This document shows, in pieces, positions 26,279-35,721 of a stretch of DNA of 64,000 nt. A program made the translations under genes and the position numbers. The notes under the pieces were generated by a model, which saw only the letters and a list, made by a program, of their open reading frames with translations, searched no databases and was not told where the DNA came from. Each line of letters starts with the position of its first letter. Position 1 is the first letter of the stretch. This stretch comes from Akkermansiaceae bacterium UBA956 (lineage in GTDB: Bacteria; Verrucomicrobiota; Verrucomicrobiia; Verrucomicrobiales; Akkermansiaceae), in assembly GCA_002293145.1 (NCBI GenBank), contig DBCO01000005.1:1-64000 (forward strand). The letters run 5' to 3'.

Positions 26279-27184
26279 ATGTCACTCGAAGCACTGCGCG
26301 CCCGACTTCATGCCACCGTTCTCGGATCTGAGAATGCGGCAGAACTTTTACTCACTGCCTTATTGGCACGTGGTCACGTATTGATCGAAGGTGCGCCCGG
26401 AATTGGTAAAACTTCATTGGCATCGACTCTCGCCAAATCGATGGGCGGAGTTTTTAAGCGCGTGCAATTCACACCCGATTTACTACCAGCGGATTTGTTA
26501 GGCTACTCGCTCTATCGGATGAACCAAGGGGATTTTCAATTCATCCCCGGCCCGGTATTCGCGCACTGTGTGTTGGCAGATGAAATCAACCGAACATCGC
26601 CGCGAATACAGTCGGCCTTACTCGAATGCATGAGCGAGCAACAAGTGACGCTCGATGGTGTAACGCATCAACTGCCATCGCCATTTCTCGTCATCGCTAC
26701 GCAAAACGATGTACATGCAACTGGCACCTTTCAGTTGCCCGAGCCACAGCTCGACCGCTTCTTGCTATCGATCCGCATGGAGTTGCCATCGAACGAAGTG
26801 CAAACCGCGATTCTGTTAGGTCATGCACGTGGTCAAATCAAAAGCATGGAAGCGGATACGCTATTGAGCACCGAAGAAATCATCGCCCTACAAGAGCAAG
26901 TCGACGCAGTCTTTTTGCACGAACGCGTGGCAGCCTACATCACCGCGCTGGCCGACACGCTACGTCGTATGTCGGGCTCGGAAGATTGTGTGTCCGTGCG
27001 CGCCTTGCTGAATCTGATGCAGGCTGCCAAGGCCAAGGCATTTTTGGAGGGTCAAAAAGAAGTCCACCCCGATCATGTACAAGCATTGTTTGCGGCAGTC
27101 ATGCGTCACCGGATGCAGCCGGAAGATGGCTCGGATCCGCGATTGCTGATCGACGCAGCCTTAGAACAGACCAGCGTGCCCTGA
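26279..27184 (+). CDS. MoxR-family AAA+ ATPase
   Basis: 301-residue chaperone-type AAA+ ATPase. Walker A GAPGIGKTSLA is near residue 39, Walker B VLADEINRTSPRIQSALLEC near 98, sensor 1 VIATQNDV near 141 and QLPEPQLDRFLLSI after it. MoxR proteins usually work with DUF58 and vWA proteins encoded beside them; none is found here. The last 86 bases overlap, on the opposite strand, the end of the VanZ-like gene. Confidence 0.92.
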   Translation: MSLEALRARLHATVLGSENAAELLLTALLARGHVLIEGAPGIGKTSLASTLAKSMGGVFKRVQFTPDLLPADLLGYSLYRMNQGDFQFIPGPVFAHCVLADEINRTSPRIQSALLECMSEQQVTLDGVTHQLPSPFLVIATQNDVHATGTFQLPEPQLDRFLLSIRMELPSNEVQTAILLGHARGQIKSMEADTLLSTEEIIALQEQVDAVFLHERVAAYITALADTLRRMSGSEDCVSVRALLNLMQAAKAKAFLEGQKEVHPDHVQALFAAVMRHRMQPEDGSDPRLLIDAALEQTSVP

Positions 27185-28475
27185 GCCATTTCACGAGTAA
27201 AAACGCCAAGGCTAAACCTAAAAGATTTGCAGTGACATCACCCCAGTCGCCGACATCCCACGTATGATACAAGGCATTCGGAATGATTTCGCCGAGTAGA
27301 GCAATCGCAAGGGGCAAGGGCCACAAACGAGATGTTCCACCCAACAAAAAAACGTATAGCCCAATTCCAAAAAACGCACTGAAGTGAGTGAAGTTGTATT
27401 TTTGAAAATTCCAGCGACCATCCAAATCACGCAGCCATTGTAACTGAGTCATACCGTGTCGAATCTCCGGTTCAGTTGTGACCACGGAGACTGCGGGCGA
27501 AGCTTGTGGCGGAGCTTTGGCAACAACATCGGGCGCGGGTGAAAGCATGGCTGGAAGGACTCCCGGAGGCGGCAAGAGTGTCCGCAAGCGTGGCTGGCGC
27601 TGCGCATTCTGTCCGACTGCGGGTGCAGCCGCATCAGGTCCTTTTCTGATCGCAGAAACGACAGCAGGAGATACCACCGGTGAAACGGGAGTAGGCGGCG
27701 GTGCGATTTTTTCTCCCAAGAAAAACTCCGCGACAAAGGGGCGAAACATCGTGCGCCCTTGCGGAAAAACAAAATGCCATGTACCTAACAAAATTCCGCA
27801 CGCGAGAGAAAAAGCGCGCACAAGTGGCAGACGCTCCGCAATCATTCCAGTCATCATGCGTGATAACATCAGCGCCCAAAACCCTAACAAAACGACTGTT
27901 ACAGGGACAAACCATGCGCGTTGCTTCACAGCCTCCACGCGCAGGCGATTGACGCACAACGTGCATTCTGTGCCATAGGCGTCAATGTAAATCCGCACCG
28001 TCTTCATGGCGGGTGGTAATTCCAACACCGAATTGATGCGATGCCACGGCTTCGCACCTCGCGCGACAAGCACGCCATGATCGATCGGACTACAGTTGCG
28101 ACCTTGTTGATCTTGGCCTAAGATCACAATGCGCGGTTGAGCCCAACTGTTGGGATCTTTCGCTCGTGAATTCTCCCAAGAGACATCGGCCCTAACCGAT
28201 AAAAAACGCACCCCCTCGATGCGCTCTAGTGCTTTCGACAACGATACCGAGCACCCCTGTGGTTTTTTGGTCAGCACTAGGCCGTTAGGTCCCGCTTGCA
28301 AAATCGAGGTATCACTCGGTGCACCAGCCCAATGAACGATGGATTCACAAGCATCATCGGCTAACAGATTTGGCCCCACTCGCACGAAGCGGAATTGCCA
28401 AACGATGGCGGTGATTAGCAACAAGGCAAAGCCCTGGAACCAGATCGAACGAAAGATAGCAAGAGAGAGCTTCAC
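27099..28475 (-). CDS. VanZ-like membrane protein
   Basis: 458 residues: an N-terminal membrane anchor (FQGFALLLITAIVWQF), a beta-sandwich-like extracytoplasmic domain at about 35-185, then hydrophobic segments, a Pro/Ala-rich linker at about 265-335, and a C-terminal VanZ-like domain (YNFTHFSAFFGIGLYVFLLG, EIIPNALYHTWDVGDWGDVT). Roles for VanZ-like proteins are poorly defined. Its 5' end overlaps the SHD1/thioredoxin gene by four bases and its 3' end overlaps moxR antisense by 86 bases. The last 26 residues, inside the overlap, look less conserved. Confidence 0.7.
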   Translation of the reverse strand: MKLSLAIFRSIWFQGFALLLITAIVWQFRFVRVGPNLLADDACESIVHWAGAPSDTSILQAGPNGLVLTKKPQGCSVSLSKALERIEGVRFLSVRADVSWENSRAKDPNSWAQPRIVILGQDQQGRNCSPIDHGVLVARGAKPWHRINSVLELPPAMKTVRIYIDAYGTECTLCVNRLRVEAVKQRAWFVPVTVVLLGFWALMLSRMMTGMIAERLPLVRAFSLACGILLGTWHFVFPQGRTMFRPFVAEFFLGEKIAPPPTPVSPVVSPAVVSAIRKGPDAAAPAVGQNAQRQPRLRTLLPPPGVLPAMLSPAPDVVAKAPPQASPAVSVVTTEPEIRHGMTQLQWLRDLDGRWNFQKYNFTHFSAFFGIGLYVFLLGGTSRLWPLPLAIALLGEIIPNALYHTWDVGDWGDVTANLLGLALAFLLVKWLRARWSVLRLRRSAIADPSHLPAASGDA

Positions 28476-29404
28476 TGAATGCCGCGTTTTTTCTTCTCTT
28501 CCAAGATCCAGGTTTGATCCGCATCACAAAGCTGGGACTCCTTGGTGCGAAAGCGATTGCCATCGGGCTCGACCATCACCATCGAGCCTTTATTATAGGA
28601 AATCAAACGGGCGACGAGCGTGCGATCATTACGATCCGTCCAGCGGCGATAACCTTGTTTCTCTAACTTTTTCATCCAAACGGCATATTCCTCCTTGCCA
28701 ACCGATGACGAATGCTTGAGCTGGCCCCAGAAAAACTCTCCCTGGCCTTTTTTGAAGCCGGTATATTTTGCGAGTCTTTCGCCCTTGGGTGAGAGCATGA
28801 TCACCGTGGGATTTCCGAGGGCTTTATATTTCTTCTTCATATCAGCGACGTATTGCTGCTCCGTGACTTCATTGTCAAACTTCTCGCCGCGTGCCTGCAT
28901 CGCACTTTGATCAACCACGAGGCGCACCACGTTTTCGCTGGCCCAGTCACCAAACTCCTTTTTGCCTAACACTTCTTCGCTCATGGTTTTGCAGAGCGGG
29001 CTGCGGGCACTATCGGTGAACCAGATCATCACGCACTTGCCCTCACGAATGGCACGGCGTTTGGCCTCGGATTCGCTTTTGAGCCAAATCGTGGTTTTCG
29101 GGCCGGAGAGCAATTTGCGCAACTCGGGCAGATCCTTGTCCATGTCATCGGGGTCGGTCCACACGATGTTATCTTGGCTTGGGTGGTTGGCGAGCGCGAC
29201 CGTCACCTCTGCTGCTGGAGTGCCTGGCACAGGCGCTTCTCCTGGAGGGCCATCGACCTCAGGATTCGCGCGCAAAAATGAGGGTACGCCACTCGGACCA
29301 AACGGATTTTTTTCCTCATCCTGTTCGGCTTTTTTGCCAAACACACCACAAGACCACGAGGCAAGGGAAATTGCGATGATGAAGCCAGCGCGAATAAGAT
29401 TCAT
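28472..29404 (-). CDS. Lipoprotein with thioredoxin-like and SHD1 domains
   Basis: 310 residues from the ATG at 29404, which gives a lipoprotein signal (MNLIRAGFIIAISLASWSCG, Cys19). A thioredoxin-fold region follows at about 115-215: KCVMIWFTDSARSPLCKTM, with only the second cysteine of the usual CxxC, and the cis-Pro strand GNPTVIMLSPKGERLAKY. The C-terminal 55 residues (WTDRNDRTLVARLISYNKG) look like an SHD1 domain, frequent in Planctomycetes and Verrucomicrobia. With a single active-site cysteine it is unlikely to be a classic disulfide oxidoreductase. It overlaps the VanZ-like gene by ATGA. Confidence 0.75.
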   Translation of the reverse strand: MNLIRAGFIIAISLASWSCGVFGKKAEQDEEKNPFGPSGVPSFLRANPEVDGPPGEAPVPGTPAAEVTVALANHPSQDNIVWTDPDDMDKDLPELRKLLSGPKTTIWLKSESEAKRRAIREGKCVMIWFTDSARSPLCKTMSEEVLGKKEFGDWASENVVRLVVDQSAMQARGEKFDNEVTEQQYVADMKKKYKALGNPTVIMLSPKGERLAKYTGFKKGQGEFFWGQLKHSSSVGKEEYAVWMKKLEKQGYRRWTDRNDRTLVARLISYNKGSMVMVEPDGNRFRTKESQLCDADQTWILEEKKKRGIQ

Positions 29405-29493
29405 ACGGGCATAGAATAGCACGGCAAAGGGTGGCTGCAAAACACAAAATTCTTGCAATCGGTGGAGCATAAGCTTTAATAGCTTCCCCGCTT

Positions 29494-31119
29494 ATGAACC
29501 ATTTAATTTTATCATTTTTTGCGCTACTAGCCCTACTCACGGCTGAACCACTGAGTGCAGCGGAGCATGCGGGCTCACCGAAATTCATTGAGCGCACCGA
29601 GCAGTTCTCGAAGCAGGAAGCAGAGCAAAAAATCACGGGCATTTGGGGCAAAATCTCCTTCCGTGCGAAGCAAGAGCCGATTCTCGCGGTTGCATCGATC
29701 ATTTTCCTCTTGGCCATTTTGCACACATTTGTTGCCATTCCTATTTCCAAATATGCACACCACGTGCAACATGATCACGATGAAAAAATCAAAAAAATCG
29801 CTCGTGACCACCACACCATGCCCGAGGAGCAAAAAATGGTTTCTTTCAAAGCTACGATTCTGCATTTCCTCGGTGAAGTGGAGGCAATTTTTGGCATTTG
29901 GGTGATCGCGCTGTTAGGTGCTTTGCTGTATTTTGTAGGAGTCGACGACATGAAGGCCTACATCATGAATGTGAACTTCACTGAGCCGCTTTTTGTGTTT
30001 GTGATCATGGCCATCGCCTCCACCCGCCCGATTCTACGCTTCGCGGAAAACTGCCTGCGTTTTGTCGCTCGTTTCGGAAAAGAAACACCTGCCGCGTGGT
30101 GGCTCTCGATTTTGATCATCGCGCCCTTACTCGGATCACTGATCACCGAGCCTGCGGCCATGACCATCGCGGCATTGCTCTTGGCGCGGAAATTTTACCC
30201 GCTCAAACCAAGTGCGAAATTCGCCTACGCCACACTTGGTCTGCTCTTCGTCAACGTATCGATTGGCGGTGTTTTGACGAACTTCGCAGCACCTCCTGTG
30301 TTGATGGTGGCAAAAAAATGGGATCTTAGCACGCCTTACATGTTCCTTAATTTTGGCGGCAAAGCGATGCTCGCCATTGTGGTTTCCTCTCTTCTATACT
30401 TCGTGTTTTTCCGCAAAGAGTTGGCTGCCATGAACAAACAAGTGCCTGACCGCGACGGTGATGGAATTGCCGATTGGACACAACGCGATGCGCCGATCCC
30501 ACTTCAAGTGACTCTCATACACATCGTCTTCATGGCTTGGACGGTGCTGTTTTCACACTACCCTCCGCTTTTCATGGGCGGCTTCCTGTTTTTCCTCGCC
30601 TTCAGCAAGGCAACGCGCCATCACCAGAACCCGATCGAATTGCGTGGTCCCCTTCTCGTCGGATTCTTCTTGGGAGCGCTGGTCATTCACGGCGGACTGC
30701 AAGGCTGGTGGCTCGGACCGATCATCACATCGCTCACGGAGTGGCCATTGTTCCTCGGTGCGACAATTCTCACCGGCTTCAATGATAATGCCGCCATCAC
30801 TTTCCTCGCTAGCCAAGTCGATGGCCTATCCCCCGCTCTGAAATACAGCGTGCTCGCTGGTGCGGTGACGGGTGGCGGTCTGACCGTGATTGCGAATGCG
30901 CCGAACCCCGCAGGACAATCGATTCTCAGCAAATTCTTTGGCGATGGGGTTTCGCCACTGAAACTTTTACTCGCCGCGCTGATCCCTACAATTGTTACGA
31001 TTTGCGCCATGAAGTTGATTCCTAATGACGAGGCACACCGCCAACTGAATGAGGCTAAGGAAAAAACTGCGATAGAAGCGCCGGTCGTGACACCTGAAAC
31101 AACAGCCCCTACGCCCTGA
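29494..31119 (+). CDS. Putative Na+/H+ antiporter
   Basis: 541-residue membrane protein of the putative Na+/H+ antiporter family (Na_H_antiport_3 type). A cleavable signal (LILSFFALLALLTAEPLSAA) is followed by about 11 hydrophobic segments. Conserved-looking blocks include LITEPAAMTIAALLLARKFY, NVSIGGVLTNFAAPPVLMVA and TGFNDNAAITFLASQVDGL, with charged or polar residues in membrane helices. A hydrophilic loop with a Lys/His-rich stretch lies at about 85-115. It overlaps ribE by one base (TGATG). Confidence 0.8.
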   Translation: MNHLILSFFALLALLTAEPLSAAEHAGSPKFIERTEQFSKQEAEQKITGIWGKISFRAKQEPILAVASIIFLLAILHTFVAIPISKYAHHVQHDHDEKIKKIARDHHTMPEEQKMVSFKATILHFLGEVEAIFGIWVIALLGALLYFVGVDDMKAYIMNVNFTEPLFVFVIMAIASTRPILRFAENCLRFVARFGKETPAAWWLSILIIAPLLGSLITEPAAMTIAALLLARKFYPLKPSAKFAYATLGLLFVNVSIGGVLTNFAAPPVLMVAKKWDLSTPYMFLNFGGKAMLAIVVSSLLYFVFFRKELAAMNKQVPDRDGDGIADWTQRDAPIPLQVTLIHIVFMAWTVLFSHYPPLFMGGFLFFLAFSKATRHHQNPIELRGPLLVGFFLGALVIHGGLQGWWLGPIITSLTEWPLFLGATILTGFNDNAAITFLASQVDGLSPALKYSVLAGAVTGGGLTVIANAPNPAGQSILSKFFGDGVSPLKLLLAALIPTIVTICAMKLIPNDEAHRQLNEAKEKTAIEAPVVTPETTAPTP

Positions 31120-31703
31120 TGTTTACTGGTTTGGTAGAAGCCACTGGCAAAGTCATCGCTCGCGAGCCAAGAGGCCCGCAAGCACGACTGTCCCTTGCGA
31201 TTCCCTTTTCGGGCGAATTGGCATTGGGTGATTCGGTCGCAGTAAATGGCTGCTGCCTGACGGTGGCGGCGCTGACGGAAGAAGGTGTCGCATTTGACCT
31301 GCTGCTTCAAACCCTACAGGTGACGGCTCTGGGCACCTTGCAAGTCGGGTCATTGGTGAACCTAGAACGTGCACTATTGCCGACGACGCGCTTGGGTGGC
31401 CATTTTGTGCAAGGTCACGTCGATGACATGGGAGAAATTCTCGACCTATCACCCCTGGGGCAGGACTATCGACTGGAAGTCAGCTTACCTGCTTCGGTGC
31501 AGCAATTTTGCATCCCCAAAGGATCGATTGCGATCGATGGCATCTCCCTCACGATTGCCGAACTCCACGAAACAAGCGCCGTTTTCTGGATTACGCCTCA
31601 CACCTATCTGCACACTCACCTCAGCGACAAATCCGTGGGCCATCCGATTAACTTAGAGGCTGACCTTTTGGCTAAGTATGCCGCGCGTTTTCAAAACCGA
31701 TGA
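31119..31703 (+). CDS. ribE: Riboflavin synthase, alpha chain
   Basis: 194 residues in two lumazine-binding barrels, the normal family length. It turns two lumazine molecules into riboflavin. Barrel 1 begins MFTGLVEATGKV and has GDSVAVNGCCLTV; barrel 2 has GHFVQGHVDDMG and GSIAIDGISLTI. The ATG shares a base with the stop of the antiporter gene. No FMN riboswitch precedes it, so expression probably follows the upstream gene. Confidence 0.95.
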   Translation: MFTGLVEATGKVIAREPRGPQARLSLAIPFSGELALGDSVAVNGCCLTVAALTEEGVAFDLLLQTLQVTALGTLQVGSLVNLERALLPTTRLGGHFVQGHVDDMGEILDLSPLGQDYRLEVSLPASVQQFCIPKGSIAIDGISLTIAELHETSAVFWITPHTYLHTHLSDKSVGHPINLEADLLAKYAARFQNR

Positions 31704-31761
31704 TTTTGCTTTTTTTGAATAAATCTGCCCATTTAAACGTTCTATCCTTGTTCATTTCCTT

Positions 31762-32391
31762 ATGAAATCCTCGTTTTATCCCTCCATGCTGCGACTGATT
31801 AGCTTCGCTGGCTTTCTATGCATGTCCAGTCACGCTGAAGTTGTGCTCGATCTTGACGCCCTTGGAAAAAGTCTCGGCGGTTGGGATTCGAAGGGCAAGC
31901 GCGCGGCAAATTACGAACTTTCTGGTAGCACATACCGCAGCTACATGCCTGAGATCACCCCGACTCCCGAAGGCGGGATTTTTATCTCTGTTCGTATCGA
32001 CTATGTGCGCGGCATCTTTGCCAGCAATGACTTTGCGACCCTCGAAATGACATTTTCAGCTGATGGCACCATGTCCAGCACCCAAAGCAGCATTGCGATT
32101 CAGGGAAAAACAATCACCAGTGATGTCATGCGTAGCGGTGCAAAACTGGGCGAAAACAAAGGAGCCGTCGGCATGGCCGTGAAATTGGGCGGTGACATGG
32201 TTGCCAATCTAACAGAAAAGCTATCGCGTGAAAATCTCGTGGAAGCCGGGCGCGTCACATTCCCTGCCGCCGTCCGCCACAACTATAACAAAGTGTTTCA
32301 AGCAGTCAGCGTGGCCAAACCCGTGCAAGCACCTCTCAAGCCGGAAAAAGCGCCTGCGAAACCAGGTTCCGGCTTCGAAGAGAAAAAATAA
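31762..32391 (+). CDS. Secreted protein of unknown function
   Basis: 209 residues with a signal peptide (LISFAGFLCMSSHA). The mature part has alternating strands (GGIFISVRIDYVRGIFASND, TLEMTFSADGTMSST) and a Lys/Pro-rich tail after about residue 185. No family recognised. A gap of 58 bases separates it from ribE. Confidence 0.6.
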   Translation: MKSSFYPSMLRLISFAGFLCMSSHAEVVLDLDALGKSLGGWDSKGKRAANYELSGSTYRSYMPEITPTPEGGIFISVRIDYVRGIFASNDFATLEMTFSADGTMSSTQSSIAIQGKTITSDVMRSGAKLGENKGAVGMAVKLGGDMVANLTEKLSRENLVEAGRVTFPAAVRHNYNKVFQAVSVAKPVQAPLKPEKAPAKPGSGFEEKK

Positions 32392-32495
32392 GCCCACTAT
32401 TTAGACAAACTGCGAATTTGTGCGACATTACCTGCATTTCATGTTTGGCATCAGCGGCTTTTCCCATTAGTTTTTTCGCGTAACAGTTCGCACAC

Positions 32496-34631
32496 ATGAG
32501 CCTCTATCACATTCTCGGCCAAGACCGCATCCCTCTAGCCGGCACTCTCGTTGTCCCCGGCCGCGTCTCCACCCACGAGATCACCGTTTTCAAAAAACTT
32601 TTTGGATCCCGTGGCATTACATGGTTGATTGAAGAAAACGCCATCATACCCGATGAGATCAAGCTGCTCATCCAAGGGGGAAATGGCATGATGTTTTCCG
32701 CAGATGATAATGATCCAGCGACTGCCGGGACTCAATTGAAAAAATCGATCGAAAAGCAAAGCGTGATGATTTTTCTGCCCGGTCTCATGCAAACACGTGC
32801 TGGTCTATCTCATCAAATCTCAACCAAGGTCCTGCGTACCCTATGTGCACTTGGTATGCCGATCTTGCCCGTGTGCATCGATGTCCCTCGCGAGGGAGCC
32901 TACGCCATTGAGGCCAAAGACCCTCAACCCGAGGGAGTCATGTGCTTCGGTCAACAGATCCCCGCTGGAAAAGCCACACTGCCACTTTTTCAAGAACTGA
33001 TTCTGCAAGCGCACGAAGAAGCATTTTCCCAACGGGGATTCTTGAGTAAAAATCTCGGCAGCATGCTAATCCGCGGACTCAAGCAATACGCAAAAACCGC
33101 AAAAATCCTCGACGGCACTGATGATTCATCCCTCGGTTTCGATAAAGTCCTCGCCTCCGCGATCGTGCTCTCCAAATACATCCGTAAGCAAACCGACAAG
33201 CCACGCGTTGGCATTGTACTACCACCTGGTAAGGGAGGATTGATCGCCAACCTTGCCGTCATTTTTGCCGGAAAAGTACCAGTAAATCTTAACTTTACCG
33301 CCAGCCAAGACGCCGTGCGATCGGCCATGCGCCAAGCGGGTATCGATCGCTTCATCACCGTTGATCCCTTCGTTCGCAAGTTCCCCTCTTTCCCCTGGCC
33401 GCCCAATCGTGACCTCATTTTGCTAGAGCGCATCCTGCCAACCTTGAAGAAAAAAATCGGCCTCTGGTTGATACTTTCCAAGCTCATGCCCACACAGGCG
33501 ATCGCCTCTCACCTCGGCATCGGCGAAGTGAAACCCACCGATGAAGCAGTGCTGCTTTTCACCTCAGGGTCATCCGGTGAACCAAAAGGCGTGTCATTGA
33601 CCCATCGCAATGTTTTGGCAAATGAGTTGCAATTCCACTCACGTCTCGAAAGCAAATCCGGAGAAAAAATCCTCGGCTGCCTGCCCTTATTTCACTCGTT
33701 CGGCTGCACCGCCACGCTGTGGTATCCGATCCTCGCCGGCCTCGATCTCGTCACCTACACCAATCCGCTCGAATCCAAGCGCATTGCCGAGCTCATCGCG
33801 CAGCACAAAGTCAGCATCTTTTTGTCCACGCCCACCTTCCTGCGCGGCTACATGAAACGCATCGACCCCGAGCAGCTCGCCTCACTCAAACTCGTCGTCA
33901 CCGGCGCCGAAAAACTGCCCAATTCCTTTGCCGACAGCTTCCAGGAAAAATTTGGCATTCGCCCTCAAGAAGGCTACGGACTCACCGAGACCTCACCAGC
34001 CACCAACCTCAATGTGCCGAATATGTCCGAGGATGGACACACTCCCGTCTTGCCCTCATCACGCAATGGCTCCGTCGGACAAATGCTTCCGGGCATCGCC
34101 GTGCGTCTCACCAATCCCGCCACCGAGAAGCCCATCCCCGTCAACCAACAGGGCCTGATCTGGGTCAAAGGCGCTAATGTTTTCAGCGGTTATCTAAACA
34201 ATCCCACCAAATCCGCCGAAGTTCTGCAAGACCACTGGTTCCTCACCGGCGATGTCGGCAGGCTCGATGAAGACGGTTTCCTTTTCATCGAGGGCCGTAT
34301 TTCTCGATTCTCGAAAATTGGCGGCGAAATGGTTCCCCACGAGACTCTCGAAGCAGCCATCACCAAAGCTCTCGAGCTCGATCAAGAAAGCGAACGCAAA
34401 ATCGCTGTCGTCGGCATACCCGATGAGCAAAAAGGCGAAGCCATCATTCTCCTCTCCACAGTTGCTGGTCTCGCCTTGGAGCAAGAATGTATCGACCTAC
34501 GCTACAAGCTCATGGATGCCGGCATCCCCTCCCTGTGGTGCCCCAAACGCATCGTTTCCGCCAAAGAAATCCCGATCCTCGCTTCAGGCAAGCTTGATAT
34601 CAAAGGCTGCGAAGGACTCGTGCGATCTTGA
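32496..34631 (+). CDS. Aas-like acyl-ACP/acyl-CoA synthetase with degenerate N-terminal acyltransferase
   Basis: 711 residues. The C-terminal 480 form an adenylate-forming ligase: A3 FTSGSSGEPKGVSLTHRN near 354, A5 GYGLTETSPATNLN near 493, A7 LTGDVGRLDEDGF near 583, A8 FSKIGGEMVPHETLE, and the catalytic Lys in PILASGKLDIKG. The first about 190 residues look like a PlsC-type acyltransferase (FLPGLMQTRAGLSHQI, GMPILPVCIDVPREG) but lack a recognisable HX4D motif, and the PEGTR box reads PGLMQT. This suggests activation of fatty acids without acyl transfer. Probably cytosolic or membrane-associated, in lipid recycling. Confidence 0.8.
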   Translation: MSLYHILGQDRIPLAGTLVVPGRVSTHEITVFKKLFGSRGITWLIEENAIIPDEIKLLIQGGNGMMFSADDNDPATAGTQLKKSIEKQSVMIFLPGLMQTRAGLSHQISTKVLRTLCALGMPILPVCIDVPREGAYAIEAKDPQPEGVMCFGQQIPAGKATLPLFQELILQAHEEAFSQRGFLSKNLGSMLIRGLKQYAKTAKILDGTDDSSLGFDKVLASAIVLSKYIRKQTDKPRVGIVLPPGKGGLIANLAVIFAGKVPVNLNFTASQDAVRSAMRQAGIDRFITVDPFVRKFPSFPWPPNRDLILLERILPTLKKKIGLWLILSKLMPTQAIASHLGIGEVKPTDEAVLLFTSGSSGEPKGVSLTHRNVLANELQFHSRLESKSGEKILGCLPLFHSFGCTATLWYPILAGLDLVTYTNPLESKRIAELIAQHKVSIFLSTPTFLRGYMKRIDPEQLASLKLVVTGAEKLPNSFADSFQEKFGIRPQEGYGLTETSPATNLNVPNMSEDGHTPVLPSSRNGSVGQMLPGIAVRLTNPATEKPIPVNQQGLIWVKGANVFSGYLNNPTKSAEVLQDHWFLTGDVGRLDEDGFLFIEGRISRFSKIGGEMVPHETLEAAITKALELDQESERKIAVVGIPDEQKGEAIILLSTVAGLALEQECIDLRYKLMDAGIPSLWCPKRIVSAKEIPILASGKLDIKGCEGLVRS

Positions 34632-34966
34632 TTCGAACTTTGTCTATGTAACCCGATTTCATCTACTGCAGCCATGTTTTTTGTATTTCTCGACGCGATG
34701 CAGTGAAAAATTAACCTGTAATCCTTCACTGAAACTTTTCGCTCGTCTACCTTCGGAATTGGCCCATCATCAAATGGCCTGCCATAGGATGCGGGAGAGA
34801 AGCATCTTCAACCAATAAAAATTTGACCATGATCAGCATGGAAAAAATTTACCCTTAAAAAAACTAACGCGAAAAAATCTAACCGAATTTTCATGAACTA
34901 AAGCTATGCGCAAGTCTCATGCTAGACACATTCTAGCATCTGGTAATGTAGCAAATTGCCGCACCA
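34632..34966. other. Gene-free stretch with one hairpin
   Basis: AT-rich 335 bases between convergent genes. No supported ORF. The hairpin tgctaga/tctagca at 34920-34938 (5-base loop) lies just after the methyltransferase stop and may end that transcript, although no T-run follows. Confidence 0.5.
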
Positions 34967-35710
34967 TCACAACCTCCTCCACACTGTTACGAGAGCCGAA
35001 GACCACTGAAACTTGCGCGCCGTCTCGCGAATCAAAAATGGTTCGTGGCCTTGCCAAGTGAGATCGAAGCTCGTAAGTAGGTGATGTTTTAACCACGAGA
35101 TGGTATCCACTTCTGGCCATTGATCCGGTGGGGTAAATTCCTCCAACCAGGTGCAAGGTGTGGCTATGACAAGCTCTCCGCCCACGCGCACTAAGTCGGG
35201 CAATCGCTCTAGCAACGCGAGTGGACGCGGCAATCGACACAGTAAGTTCGCCGCATGCACCCGATCAAAAATACCAAGGTCATCGCGAAGCTTCATTGCA
35301 TCACCTTGCTCGTAGGAGCAGCGATCGCGTATCGAGCGATCTCCTACCGCTGCCGTCAACTCAGTGAAAACATGAGCTTCTTCGTGTCGGCGATAGGGCA
35401 GTGTTTTCCCCTGTTGCAGAGCAAGAGCAGCATCAATGAATGATTGCGAGAAATCGATGCCAATGACTTGCTCACAATGTTGTGCCATCGCAAATGTCGA
35501 AGCTCCTACCGCGCAGCCGAGATCGAGACCGCGGCATGCGGGCTCGCGAGAAAAGTGCCCCACAGTGCGTTGACAAAACCCCATCGCCTCGCGCATTCCT
35601 GCTGGACACAGAGGACCATTTTCTGGGAAAATTTCCTGCCCATTCGCATAATGGAAGAGAAGATATTCCTCTAGTAGACGAGGCGTTTCGTAAATGTTTG
35701 CTGAAGACAC
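34967..35710 (-). CDS. OvoA-C-terminal-like methyltransferase (putative 4-mercaptohistidine N1-methyltransferase)
   Basis: 247-residue SAM-dependent methyltransferase. Motif I is GLDLGCAVGASTFAMAQ, followed by VIGIDFSQSFIDAAL, DRVHAANLLCRLPRPLALLE and RVGGELVIATPCTWLEEFTP. The start YETPRLLEEYLLFHYANGQE and the end FLIRETARKFQWSSALVTVW match the family built on the C-terminal methyltransferase domain of OvoA, which methylates 4-mercaptohistidine in ovothiol synthesis. Here it stands alone; no OvoA sulfoxide synthase is in the window. It lies 11 bases after an M29-like aminopeptidase gene, so both probably share an operon. Confidence 0.8.
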   Translation of the reverse strand: MSSANIYETPRLLEEYLLFHYANGQEIFPENGPLCPAGMREAMGFCQRTVGHFSREPACRGLDLGCAVGASTFAMAQHCEQVIGIDFSQSFIDAALALQQGKTLPYRRHEEAHVFTELTAAVGDRSIRDRCSYEQGDAMKLRDDLGIFDRVHAANLLCRLPRPLALLERLPDLVRVGGELVIATPCTWLEEFTPPDQWPEVDTISWLKHHLLTSFDLTWQGHEPFLIRETARKFQWSSALVTVWRRL

Positions 35711-35721
35711 AATGAAAATTT

